NCBI GenBank assembly: GCA_001574975.1
Contig: KQ965731.1
Span: forward strand, 620,001 to 684,000
DNA: 64,000 nucleotides
Origin: Gonapodya prolifera JEL478
Lineage: Eukaryota > Monoblepharomycota > Monoblepharidomycetes > Monoblepharidales > Gonapodyaceae
Direction: 5' to 3'
A program made the translations under genes and the position numbers. Every line of letters starts with the position of its first letter. The first letter of the stretch is position 1. Positions 1-10,686 of this stretch are shown here, piece by piece. The notes beneath the pieces are model-generated. The model was not told the origin of the DNA, did no database searches, and saw only the letters and a list, made by a program, of their open reading frames with translations.

Positions 1-98
1 GCATTTGCATCCGCGCTGAACGGGATCCTTTTCACGTGGAAGCGAACTTCTCCCTTCTTGGTCGCAACGTGCGCGGCGTGGACGTTGGACTGGAGCAT
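1..98 (-). CDS. Possible 5' end of a gene running off the left edge
   Basis: On the minus strand an open frame starts with ATG at 98-96 and stays open to the window edge. It reads MLQSNVHAAHVATKKGEVRF and continues with basic and polar residues. No domain is recognisable in 33 residues. It sits upstream of, and pointing away from, the beta-lactamase-like gene that ends at 220 on the same strand, so it could be the first exon of the next gene or chance. Confidence is low because no splice site or homology supports it. Confidence 0.2.
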   Translation of the reverse strand, partial: MLQSNVHAAHVATKKGEVRFHVKRIPFSADAN

Positions 99-219
99 CC
101 TCAAGCGCGATTCATTTGAATTTCGGGGTGGGGACCTCCTGCGGTCAACGCCTGGCGAGGGCCGAAGGGAGCGGAGACACCATGTGGACACAAGGGTCAT
201 CTAATGCAAGTACCGCCGT

Positions 220-2421
220 CTACAATTTACTCGCGCTTTTACCCTCAGCCACGTCCATGAGCGCCTCGATAATGCTCGCGGACCTGATGTCCCCCAACGC
301 TGTTGCGTGTAGTGCGTTGGGAACGTACCCCACCGACACTTGCAAAGTGGGGCACCAGAAAAAGTAGCTCCCGCCGTATCCGCCCCAGCCGTACCATTCG
401 AGACCGGGACGGCGCCAGCGAGCTGGGAAGGGGATCTGTTGGTATACGGAGGTCACGAATGGCACATGCGCAAATTGGCACCAGTGTTATGACCGTGTGA
501 ATAATTAGAACCCCGACGATGAGCTCAACGAGACCACAAAACACGCACCATATCCCAATCCGGCACCCTCACATCCGTGACATGCGCGAACCCGGCCTTC
601 GTGTAATGGACATCAAAGAACGTCACCATGTCAACCGAGGGTTCCTCCTCTGCATGCGAGTACGCCGATTCCAATGTGGACGGGTTGGAGAACAGCGTGT
701 ATCCGCGGAAGGTTCCGCCGGCGCACATGAGCGCGCCGAGGGTGGCCAGCTGGGTAGCAGGGGGGAATGAGAAATAAGACCCGTTCAGTGAAGGATCAGG
801 AGAGGAGCAGCACAGCAAAGAGTGCGAGTTTGCACTCACCGCCCGCCCGTTGGATAGGATACTACTCGACGGCGTCTCGCACGCCAAAAATGTCTTGTCG
901 TTACTAATAAATCAGGACCGGGTTATCCGTCGCCACCACCACCAGCCACCTCAAACAGGGCAATTTGCCAATTGTGCTCACTATAAGACATCGGGAATAA
1001 GATCCTTTGGTCCCGATCCCATCAACGACTTGAGCGTCGGCGTGTCCTTCTGGCCCACACTGCTTTGGAACAGAGGTTCTAGCGGGGCGTGTCGGTGGAC
1101 CCAGGGCGGGAGAAGAGCTGTTGTGCACGGAGAAGAGCGGCGGTCAGCGAGCATGTCGTCCACGCCTATTCTGCGGTCCCGCCGGTGCAAACATACCCCG
1201 CATCGCAAGCCGGATAAAAGGGTAGGGCGACAGCTTTGACCACTTGCTCTCGTCCTCGGGGCGCATCCCGCACACAAGGTCCAGCCCGAGCGCCGGGGCG
1301 ATCTCTTCTCGATAGATGGTCCCGATGGTGCGCCCGCGCGGGTCGACCCGGCGAACGAGGGCGTTGAGGAGCCAGCCGCGTGTCACCTGGGGAGCGGGGG
1401 GGAGGAGGTGAGAACGTACAAAGGGCGAGAATGAGGGTGGGGAAAGGTGAAAAACTCACGGCATGGTAGGATTTGGTCGTCACACCCCCGTGTGTGTGTG
1501 GTTGGGCGGCGATGCGGGCCTCGAGTTTGTCAAGGTCGGCCGTTTCGGCAATGGTCGGGCGGAACTCCTCCTCTGTCAAGTGCCACCGGATCACATGAGT
1601 CATTTGCGTCTGCCGGGTTAAGCACCCCTCCGCAGCAAGAGTGCGACTCACCCAACCAAGACACGCCCCCGCGGTGCGACATGAGCTCCTCGACCGTGAC
1701 TTTTTCTTTCCCCCCGGCGGCAAATTCGGGCCAGATTTCGGACACGCGCTGGTCCCATCGAAGAAGGCCCTTGTCGATCAGGCTGAGGACCACAAGACCT
1801 GTGGCACGTGCGGTGAGCATCAGTCGCAGTCGCAGTCGCGATGTTTGGTCAAGGTGTCCGACTCAGACTCACTGGCACAGGCCTTGCCAGAGGAGAATAT
1901 CACGTTGATGTCGTGCTCGCCGTACGGTGTTTTCTGGAACAAGGTGCTCCACACCACTGCACATTTCTGTGTCGTCACAAGAAGCACTCACCAATTCCGC
2001 GTCCTTGAATCCGCCCCACAAATCCACGACGCACTTCCCGCCCACAAACGCGCAGAAGGACGCGCCGATTTCGTCCCCTGTAGCGAAATTGTTCGCAAAG
2101 GCAGTCTGCACCGACTCGTACCCTGGCTCGACGGTACCTTGTGAAAACGGAGACAATCTCGTCAGTCGTCACGCGATGAGTGAGAATGAACGGCAGGATG
2201 AGGAGATGTGAATGCTGCCGTACCGTTTATGGGGTACTTCGGCATACCAAAACCGAAGATTTTCTTCGACGTGGGCGAAAACGGCCCGGACCGAATATAA
2301 TTGGCGCCCACAAAGGCCTTGAGACGTGACGAGATGCCATCATGAGAGCTGAGTGTCACAATTCCGGTGGAGTGGAGTGCGACATTGCACTCACCGCCGC
2401 CGCCGCTCCGATCGCCGCCAT
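220..2421 (-). CDS. Serine beta-lactamase-like hydrolase (class C / esterase EstB-type family)
   Basis: This is a multi-exon gene for a serine hydrolase of the beta-lactamase/transpeptidase-like fold. Such proteins usually act as esterases or peptidases rather than in antibiotic resistance. Exon pieces in order: GFGMPKYPINGT near 2230-2270; FANNFATGDEIGASFCAF and VVDLWGGFKDAEL near 2000-2110; an SxxK-type catalytic segment FSSGKACA near 1880; LRWDQRVSEIWPEF and EELMSHRGGVSWLG near 1660-1770; and a glycine-rich C-terminus GWGGYGGSYFFW with VGYVPNA near 300-380, as is usual for the family. The stop is at 220. The start is uncertain: an ATG at 2421 opens a short Ala-rich exon with a good donor, but its phase does not join cleanly to the next exon I can see. 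Substrate is unknown. Confidence 0.75.
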
Positions 2422-2646
2422 TGGATGGACGAGAGACGCGAGATGAGGCGACTTTGAGGGGGCAGGTTCAATCTGCCGAATCGGCCGGCTGTTCTCTGTG
2501 GCTTCCGCGCTGCCGTGGATTTGCCTCTTCGGAACTTGCCACTGTTCAGCCAAAACGGTTTAAGCGGGTGTGTGTGACTCTCGTTTTATTCAACCGCTTT
2601 TCTCCCAGGAGAGTGGCATTCAAAAGTTTAGTTACTGATAAAACAT

Positions 2647-3993
2647 TTAGAGCTGCCCGCAGTCGGCAATGACGCAAGCCTTCACGAGAGAGAAACGACA
2701 TCGTTGGAGAATGATGTTGTCGACAACCGACTTGCAGAGTGTCTCACCTTGAGTGGCCTGTCGTCGCCGTCAGTCTTCTGGTTCTCAACCTTTGAAACGA
2801 CGTCCAATCCCTCAACAACCTACAAACATGTCCGACACGTTATGCCCAAATCTCTTCGCACTTGCGTAAGCACCCACCTTTCCGAAAACGACATGCGCGC
2901 CGTCCAGCCAGTCAGTCTTGACAGTGCACAAAAAGAACTGGCTGCCGTTGGTGTGCGGCCCAGCGTTGGCCATCGACAGAATGCCAGGTCCCGTGTGCTT
3001 GAGCTGCCAAAGTGTCGATTGTCCGGTGCCGAGTGCCGAGTGCCACATACCAAGCGGATGGTCGCAGTTCGCAGGTCGCACGCAGAGCCCAGAGCATCAG
3101 TGGGTGCCACCTGCCAACGGTCAACTGCACTAAGCCTCACCTTGAAGTTCTCGTCCTGGAAGGTCTCGCCGTAAATTGACTCGCCGCCCGTCCCGTCGCC
3201 GCGCGTGAAGTCGCCGCCCTTTTTCATGTGTGCACGTCGCAAGTCGACAAGCGCAAAACACCAAGGTCATTCTCCAACCTCCGCAGAAGTGGGCAGAGAT
3301 TCGCACCTGGATCATGAACCCCTTGATTACCCTGTGGAACGCACATCCCTTGAAGTGCAGTGGCTTGCCGAGTCGGCCCTGCATGGTTCGGGTGTGGTGG
3401 TGGTGTGGGGTTGCATTGGAATACTTCAACCCAAACCGCACGACCGCAAGCGCCGACAAAAAAAACACGCTCACCCGTCCCTTTTCTCCAGTGCACAGGG
3501 CGCGGAAGTTCTCGGCCGTCCTGTGGAAGAGGGGGGGGGGAGTTGGTTTCGAACGTTCCCGCGGGATCGCCAATCGCCAATCAACACAAACTCCGCCATG
3601 TGGGAGCCACGACAAACGACATACCTGGGCACAGCGTCCGCATAGAGCTCCATGACGACCCTGCCGGCCGGGGCGCCCTATCGGTACCGACAGTTGTCGT
3701 AACGAATTGAAAAGCGGAAAAACGGGTCACCGTTTGGAATCGTCCACGACGGGAGCCAATCGATTGCATTCGGGGTCGGGATCCGCCCGTTTTCAAAGGG
3801 TGGAAGAAAGAGTTGGAATTTCGATACGACAGCAACGGGAATTGAAAACCCGAGGTGGAGGTGCAATCGTCCATGCAGTGACGGGAGCCATTCCATTGCA
3901 TTCGGCATTCGGGTTCGAGATCCGTTCGTTTTCTGAAAAACAACTCAAACTCACACCGATGGTAATGTCGAAGAAGACGCGGGGGTTGGGCAT
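2647..3993 (-). CDS. Cyclophilin-type peptidyl-prolyl cis-trans isomerase
   Basis: Single-domain cyclophilin catalysing proline cis/trans isomerisation during protein folding. The spliced protein starts [13 protein letters not shown] (ATG 3993-3991) and continues [91 protein letters not shown] and ends [11 protein letters not shown] at 2647. The active-site Arg and Phe of FHRVIKGF, the Gln-Phe-Phe segment and the cyclosporin-contact Trp of DWLDG are present. No signal peptide or targeting sequence is visible, so it is probably cytosolic or nuclear like CypA. At least six introns split it. The first (about 3687-3954) is much longer than the others and contains an internal duplication, listed separately. 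Confidence 0.93.
3738..3940. repeat. Diverged direct repeat inside cyclophilin intron 1
   Basis: Two similar stretches, about 3738-3800 and 3868-3940, lie in the first intron of the cyclophilin gene. Shared words in the same order are AATCGTCCA, ACGGGAGCCA, ATTGCATTCGG, then GGGATCCG versus GAGATCCG, then CCGTTTTC versus TCGTTTTC. The spacing of the words is nearly conserved, so this is a tandem duplication of about 130 bp that has since diverged. It explains the unusual length of the intron. Confidence 0.7.
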
Positions 3994-4003
3994 TTTCTGA
4001 AAT

Positions 4004-4609
4004 GACGATCGTCGTGAGTGTTCGAATGGGGAAGCGTGCGGATTCGGGGGGCACGCACGAGTTTGAATGTGTTGTCGAGTTGCACCTACTTCACTTGGTT
4101 TTGGGACATTTCGGCACCCGCACGTGCCGGCCAGTGGATGCAAACCGCAAGACCATTATTTGAAGACGGACATGCTCTCTCAATAAACGTTGCAATTGGT
4201 TTTGAATCGTGAAAATGTTGTATAATTGAATGCACTCAAGACTTGGACTTGGCGGGGAGACAATAAAGACAACAAACGAACTTTGGGAGGTCATAATGTA
4301 GTCTCAGCATTCAAAACAGGTTATAAGAAGCGACAAGTCCCAAGAACTGATAGGGGCGGCTGTTGTGAGGATGTTCTTGGCGTGGACGGTAATGATTTAA
4401 ATTTTCACGACAGCTCAAAATTGCATGGCTTCACGTTTGTCGTCTAGCTTTGGAGTGTATAAAGTTGGGTAGGGAGGGTAACAAGGCCGCCTGAACGGAT
4501 TCAAGGCACCCTCTTCATTGAGTTGAGATCGCCGCTGCGCACGCCCCAACCCCCGAGTTCAAGTTCAACCACCATTGTGCGCAGGAGCATCTCGAAGCCC
4601 ATTCGCACG
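4004..4609. other. Divergent intergenic region, cyclophilin / Reeler-expansin gene
   Basis: About 600 bp between the minus-strand cyclophilin start and the plus-strand secreted-protein start, so it holds both promoters. Short open frames here (for example 4226-4447) have no signal peptide, domain or splice context. I see no clear TATA box, repeat or RNA gene. Confidence 0.5.
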
Positions 4610-6849
4610 ATGCTTCTGCGTCCGATTTTCCTAGGACTCGGCGCACTCGTCGCAGCTCTGGGGCTTGGGGGAAGCAGCGCAATGCCCACCAGCAGCCAGG
4701 GAGTCTGTTCGCTTGTCGACACGACCCAGTGAGTCTTGGAATGCGTCAACCTCCATCATCCTTCCGTGTCTCATGAAAATATCTCTTTGCGCGCATCGTG
4801 GAATGACGAAGAATGCTTGTACCACATGGACCGGGACAGCTCAATGCCGGCGCCACGCTTACGACGACGGCAAATGCGGACGGGAGTTACACTGTGACTC
4901 TTGGGGGCGTGCCGACCTACAAAGGAATCGGTGAGCAGATTGTTCTGTGCCCTCGGTTCAGAAATGGGCAACGACTGACCCGTTCGGAAAAAGTGCTCTG
5001 GGTGCGCGAGGCCACGTCCACGACACATCTTGGCGTATGGACGCTTCCGAGCGCGCTGTTTTCGACGAAGGACTGCACTGCCATGTCGGGTGCTTCCTCG
5101 GGCGCCATGTCGACGATCGAGCAAAACAGCGATGCGAACAAGACCGTGGTGCAATTCAAATGGACTCCGGATACGGCAGCCATGGGAAAGACGCTCATGG
5201 CGGAGGGCGTCTGTGAGTGACCGTTAGCGTTCATGCACAGATGACAAGGTTGTCTCATTCTACACTCATGTACTGCACATCCATTGCATTCGTTTCATTT
5301 GTTGATGCAAAAAACTAGTCGTTGTGACCCAGCCAAACTGGTTTACTGCGATTGGAGTCCCCTTCTTAGTACCCGCTGGAGGTAAGTGCATGCTGGATAA
5401 CGTCTTCGCTTCGCTTCGCATTTCATATGATGTCAAACTTTCCAGCTGCGCCACAACTTGCACCGACCCCCTCACCAAGCCCAAGCGTGCAAGCAGCAGC
5501 TCCGCTTCCGGTACTGCCTACACAACCGGCCATGAGCACAACTGCACTGCTCGCCAAACCATCGGCTCTTCCGCCAGTTCCCGTTCCGGCTCCTGCCCCC
5601 GTCGTAACGTCAGTTGCAGCTCCTTCCCCAGTCGCTGCACCAGTTCCAGCTCCCGTCCCAGCTCCCGTACCCGCGCCGGTTCCTGCACCTGCCGCTCCGC
5701 CACTTCCTATTCCGGCAGCCGTTGTACCATCACCTGCTGCTGTTGTCCCTCCTCCCGTGACTCCTCCAACCCCCGCGCCAGCTCCGTCAACAATGGTCCC
5801 TGCACCTTCAACTTCAATGCCATCAGCGGCTCTCACGACAAATCACACCGGCACAGCTTTCTGCGCTCGGTGGTTCAAGGTCACGACACCCATGGGCAGT
5901 GTCTCTGTTGCGCCTGCCGTCAACTCGATGACTTCTGCGATGTCGAAGCCTGCAATGACGCTCAAAATTTCGATGTCGAAGGCCGCAGTGACGCCGAAAA
6001 CGTCGGCAACTCGTAAAACAGCGGCGACTCCCAAAACGACAGCCAGTCGCAAATCCGCGGTGACTCATAAAACAACAGTCTCATCCGGCGCTGCTACAAC
6101 CCCAAAAGCACAAGTGATGAGAGCTGGGCATAGCTTTGTGGGTGTCATTGTCGTTTTAACGTTCCTTGAATGCAACTAATTCTCGCGGTCATCAGAAACG
6201 ACAAGTACCAGCTGTTGGCTCATCTCCAGCTTCAATGAACAATGGTTTTAGAGACGCACCGTACTGGGACTTCACCGGTGATGACTACCCGGACGGATTT
6301 GCGGAGGAATTTACGATCAACACCTTGAACAACCCCATGAAGCCAAATGTGGTATTGGCAGCTGCAACAACGGACCCTAATACCGACATTGCATCGGATG
6401 CATGGTTTGACCCATTCACGCAACCCAAGAAGGGTACCTGCAGTGCAGAGTACTTTAGTGACGATTTTGTTGTCTCCATAGTGAGTTTGCGCAGGCATCA
6501 GACACGAAACTGCAACTATATCAATATCGAACGCTCTTCTCACAGAATGCGATGGACATGATGAATCTTTCCGCTTGCGGGTCGAAAGTGCGAGTGATCT
6601 CACCGACCACGAACAAAGCCGCTCACGCGACAATTGTCGACAGGTACGATACATTTGATGATTATTGACACCGTTCTAGAATGAACCTTGTTCCCCCACT
6701 GCAGCTGTTTCTCGTGCCCGCAAAACTCTCTGCTCTTGTCGCAGGCACTTTGCCAATTCTTGGGGGCAACAGCAGACATCACGATTGAGTGGTCTGTTGT
6801 TGGCACCGTCAAATGCATCATGAGCTCGTCGTCGATGTCCGCATGGTAG
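4610..6849 (+). CDS. Secreted Reeler-like / Pro-Ala-rich linker / double-psi beta-barrel (RlpA/expansin-like) protein
   Basis: ATG 4610 opens a signal peptide (LRPIFLGLGALVAALGLGG). Exon 2 starts at 4812 (phase 2 join, Q then MLVPHGPG). A Reeler-like beta-sandwich follows: GSYTVTLGGVPTYKGI, VLWVREATSTTHLGVWTL, VQFKWTPDTAAMGKTLMAEG. Next comes a Pro/Ala/Val-rich linker (near 5455-5830) and a Ser/Thr/Lys-rich linker with repeats such as TPKTSATRKT (near 5950-6110). An intron with donor GTGATGAG near 6115 and branch-like CTAAT before the acceptor near 6195 is in phase 0, so the apparent stop at 6179 is intronic. The last exons read GTCSAEYFSDDF, MMNLSACGSKVRVISPTTNK, HATIVDSCFSCPQNSLLLSQ and ADITIEWSVVG, a double-psi barrel with conserved Asp and Cys residues. 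Its role is probably cell-wall or polysaccharide binding. If the phase-0 intron is not used, the locus splits into a membrane-tailed protein plus a second gene. Confidence 0.72.
4931..4993 (+). other. In-frame 63-nt intron without stop codon
   Basis: Donor G|GTGAGCAG and acceptor AAAAG|TG give a phase-1 intron of exactly 63 nt with no stop. Removing it produces YKGI-VLWVRE, which restores the Reeler-like spacing. Retention would insert 21 residues and leave the frame open. Confidence 0.6.
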
Positions 6850-7040
6850 TGGATGAAGGAGGGAACTAGACATTCTGTTGGGGGCCGGCCCCCTCTATAC
6901 ACTGCGAATTTATTTAATGTACCGTCACTGATATCTCCGTAATGCTTTCGGTTTTGTAACGTGGGGCAAGCAATTTCGAACGCAGTGGGGGATTTCACTT
7001 CGGTCAACAAACCCAACAAAACTGTTTCGTTCCAAACACC

Positions 7041-9440
7041 ATGCATCGAAGAGGCCTGGGAATAACTGGTAGCAACACGGTGCCTCTCGGCAAGCCGCGT
7101 CGCCAGTTTGGTACTCCCCAGCCTCCGGACGACGACTATGGGAGCCCGCCGCCCCCACCTCCTCCTGGCGACATCGGCTACGGATATGGCAGCTACCAGC
7201 CACCACCTCCTCCGCCACCGCCGGATGATGACTACTATAAGTCGGAGGTTATTAGCCGCGAAGGCACGCCGGACAGAAAGAGGCCGAGGGAACCAGAAGG
7301 CTCCGACCGAGGAACTCCAGACCCAGACGGTGGAGCCATCGTCAAGATTGAAAGCGGGACTACAGGTGATTGACCCGATAGATATTTTCATTTGATCCTT
7401 CCCTCTCGCTGCCATGGTGCTGGATAACGAAACTGCGGAACGTGCGCAGCACACTCAAAAACTCGCTCCAAGAACGGAGCTAGGAGCTACTAACCGTGCA
7501 TGGCGCCTGTTCTAACCAGCTACTAACGCTAACTAGCGCGGGCTGCTGTTTTACGTTTCAATGTTGTGTCGAGTCGATTCTAACGCTCCCTACAGCGATT
7601 GAACGACGCGCTCGCTTCTGTTTCGTGTTACTAACCTGTTTTCACAACCCTTTTTCTCTAACCCCTAACGTCTACCATTCAGTTTTAGCGAGGGGTAGGG
7701 CGCCGCATCGCAAGAAGAACCGCTGGGGGGATCCTGATGTCAAGGTCAACATTCCCGGTCTGCCAACCGCCCTCCCCAGCGGTATGTCGAAGGAACAGAC
7801 CGAGATGTACGCAAGTGAGTATCCATGTACCCCCCTTCGCATTTGTGCTTTCGTGGTATTCACGGCGTTCAAATTTAATTATGCAGTTCACCTCCGACTT
7901 GAGGAAATCGGACGGAAGCTACGGACCGGAGATGTCGTCCCACCGGAGAAGGATCGGTGAGTGGAAAGTGACAGCATCGCTACGTTTTCCGAGATGCTAA
8001 CCAACCATACCTTGTATCCAAGCTCTCCTTCCCCTCCTCCAACGTACGGGCCCGACGGGAAGCGTTCGAACACTCGCGACGTCCGGTACAAGAAGAAGCT
8101 CGAGGACGAACGTCACAGGCTCGTCGACCGTGCGATGAAGTTGGATCCCAATTGGAGACCTCCAAGCGATTACAAGAAGCCAACAAAGATCCAGGACAAG
8201 GTGCGTTGTCGTTAAGTCATGGTGGCATGAGAGTTCAAGTAACACAAAATTACCCCCCTGTTTCGTTGTAGGTCTGGATTCCGGCTCGAGAATTCCCCGA
8301 AATCAACTTCATTGGTCTGCTTATCGGCCCACGTGGGAACACGCTCAAGAAGCTGGAGACGGAAACGGGCGCCAAGGTCTCGATTCGTGGAAAGGGATCC
8401 GTCAAGGAAGGACGCAGCAGGGCTGATGGAGGACTTGCGCCTGGAGAGGAGGAGGAACTGCACTGTCTCATTACGGCCGACTCTGAAGACAAGGTCGTCA
8501 AGGCTGTCAAGATGATTGAAAAAACCATCGAAACGGTGAGTTTAGTTGCTTGATGTTTCTTTTCTTGTACTTGCGTGAAGTAATCGCTGTGTTGTGTTTG
8601 CAGGCTGCGTCCGTTCCCGAAGGTCAAAACGAGCTCAAACGGCTCCAACTCAGAGAACTTGCGGCACTGAACGGTACGCTCAGAGATGACGAGAACCAGG
8701 TTTGCCAGAACTGCGGTGGACTGTAAGTTTATTGGCGTTTGTTTGAGTGTGATTCAAACTAACTATCGACCCTTTCAGTGGACACCGAAAGTACGATTGT
8801 CCAGAAACGCGCAACGTTACGATCAACCTGATCTGCCGCATCTGCAACAACGCCGGCCACATTGCGCGCGACTGTATGCACAAGGACGACCCCCAGTTCC
8901 AGCAGCAGGCGCGCGAGCGTGAGAAGGAGCTGGACACGGAGTACACCAAGTTCATGTCGGAGCTCTCGGGCCCTGGTGGAGGTGGAGGCGGGCCCGGTGG
9001 GGCTGCGAAGTCCAGCCTGCCGTGGGCTAACCAGGGCGCCGCAGCGTTACCTTGGAAGTCGAGCGGGCCCGCTCCAGGCTCCATGCCCCCGCCGCCAGGA
9101 TTCGGAAGCGACACCCCACCGCCGGGCATGAGCATGAGTGGCCCCGCGATGGCACCCCCGCCAGGAATGGTTGGGTACTGGCCAGGAGGAAACCCGGGAT
9201 TCGCACCCCCGCCAGGTATGGGTGCCCCGGGAGGCTACGCGCCTGGATGGGGAGCGCCCCCGCCCCCGCCACCAAGCTTCCAGGTTGGTTTTTCTGTGTG
9301 GGGATCGTGGAGGTCTCGTGTCTGACAGCTTTTGGTCGCAGCCCGCACCGCCGCCCTCGTTCGCGCCGCCACCACCGCCGCCAAGCTTCCAGCCCCCGCC
9401 TCCACCGCCGGATATGGTGCCCCCGCCGCCATCACACTGA
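7041..9440 (+). CDS. BBP: Branchpoint-binding protein (SF1/BBP/Msl5 homologue)
   Basis: BBP recognises the intron branch-point sequence (UACUAAC in yeast) during early spliceosome assembly in the nucleus. ATG 7041 opens a Pro-rich N-terminus. Next come RKKNRWGD and the helix-rich segment up to [10 protein letters not shown], and the KH-QUA2 domain ([40 protein letters not shown]). Two CCHC zinc knuckles follow (CQNCGGLGHRKYDC and [14 protein letters not shown]), then a long Pro/Gly tail ending [12 protein letters not shown]. Exon ends I could fix: 7365, 7814, 7956 and 8200, with introns 2-4 of about 72, 66 and 71 nt. Intron 1 (7366-7682) is 317 nt and rich in TACTAAC-type motifs. Its acceptor is ambiguous, with AG at 7682 and at 7688, both in phase. 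Stop codon ends at 9440. Confidence 0.96.
7366..7688 (+). promoter_or_regulatory. BBP intron 1 with clustered branch-point motifs
   Basis: This intron holds perfect TACTAAC heptamers at 7488-7494, 7521-7527 and 7629-7635. Related sites are TCTAAC at 7511, GCTAAC at 7528, TTCTAAC at 7578, TCTAAC at 7657 and CCCTAAC at 7663. It is over four times the length of introns 2-4 in the same gene. Retention meets a TGA within a few codons of the donor. Because BBP binds this motif, the cluster is a candidate autoregulatory element; that function is inference. Confidence 0.6.
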
Positions 9441-10686
9441 TAAAGAGGAAGGTTTTCAGATTGTAGTAGAAAGGGGTTTAAACGAGTGGGGCAAATACAC
9501 ATTAATCAAATACGATTGAGATGTCAGTTGGCATTCGAAGGGTCCATAAGCATGACGTGACTGGAACAGATGCACATATTCAGCAGGAAACGAGGAAACG
9601 CGCTCGCGGTGTGAATAATGGTAGAAGGACGCGAAAGGAGCAAATACACGGGTTCACCGAAACATCAGGATATACGATTGAGTTGTCAGACTGTATTGAG
9701 AAGGGGTCCACGTATGGGGCAAAAACACTGTTCATCAGAAATCAGGAAGTCAGTTTGAGATGTTTCACTGGAAACAGGAACTACGACTGAGATGTGGAGA
9801 AGTAGTAGAAGTACGAATGGGGCAAGTGCAGTTGTCAGAAAATCGGGAAGCGGTTTGAGGATGTACGGCCATGAAAGTAAGATGTGAGCGAGGGTGTCTC
9901 TTAAACACGGCACCTGTACATAATTGGTGATAATACTGGGAGACACCGGGCAACAGCGGCTGTAGAACTCGACTTTTAGGTCCGAAGGTATCAAGGAGAA
10001 TCGCCCGTGCAGTGCTCCAGCAAAGAGTCGATTGAGTCCATAGACACCAGAAACACCGACTGCCAACTCCATCTGCTCTGCTAGTGGCACACGAATCACT
10101 TGCATGAGTGTTGTACCTTCGTCTACCTTCGTCCAAGGTCGGATGTACCTGTTGGAGACGGCCCGAAAATTGCTCCTCAATACGCAGTAACTCGGTCACT
10201 TGAAGGTGTCGGTGGACGCAGGTACACGTCATGCTCCTCCGCGTGTCTCCCTGACCCCACACGCTCTGTCGCTTCTGGGATGTAATAATTTCATGCATTT
10301 TTGCTGATGCTCTCACGTGGTTTCGAATTCCTCACACGGGCATTCATCGGTTGGTGAGTCTGCTTTGGTCTGATCAGCATGGGAGTCAGCACGGGTCTCG
10401 CCGTCTCCTTCCCCTGCCGCGCGTTGGCAAGTTGCCACCGCTACGTACACGCTCCACTTTAATCCGTTCGTTCGTCTGGCGGTGCCAAAAATGAGTTACC
10501 AGAGTGGGAGACACAACAAACACGCGGAATCTTTTCACGCGATCCTGCCGATTGCCCGCGGACTCAGGTAACCCCGGTGCACTAAAAGGGTTCTCCGTCC
10601 GGAGCGCCTCCCTGGTGTCCTCCGCCACAACATCCCCCGCCATAAGTGGCCGCTCGGCATCACACTCCCCGGAATCATCGCAAGCC
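9441..10686. other. Intergenic region with degenerate repeats downstream of BBP
   Basis: About 1.25 kb between BBP and the lipase. The first 400 bp (9455-9840) contain loosely repeated words such as GTAGAA, GGGGCAA, AAATACAC, ATACGATTGAG and GTTGTCAG. Overlapping minus-strand frames at 9686-10180 and 9765-10316 have no family signature or splice support, and I do not call them genes. No RNA gene is visible. Confidence 0.5.

Noticed and set aside
220-2421. Beta-lactamase-like gene as an antibiotic-resistance gene
   Set aside because: The eukaryotic exon structure and EstB-like sequence fit the common fungal serine hydrolase family, not a resistance enzyme.
9686-10316. Overlapping minus-strand open frames with a hydrophobic stretch downstream of BBP
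   Set aside because: No family signature, no splice support, and two frames overlapping each other; the composition fits the degenerate repeat field rather than a gene.
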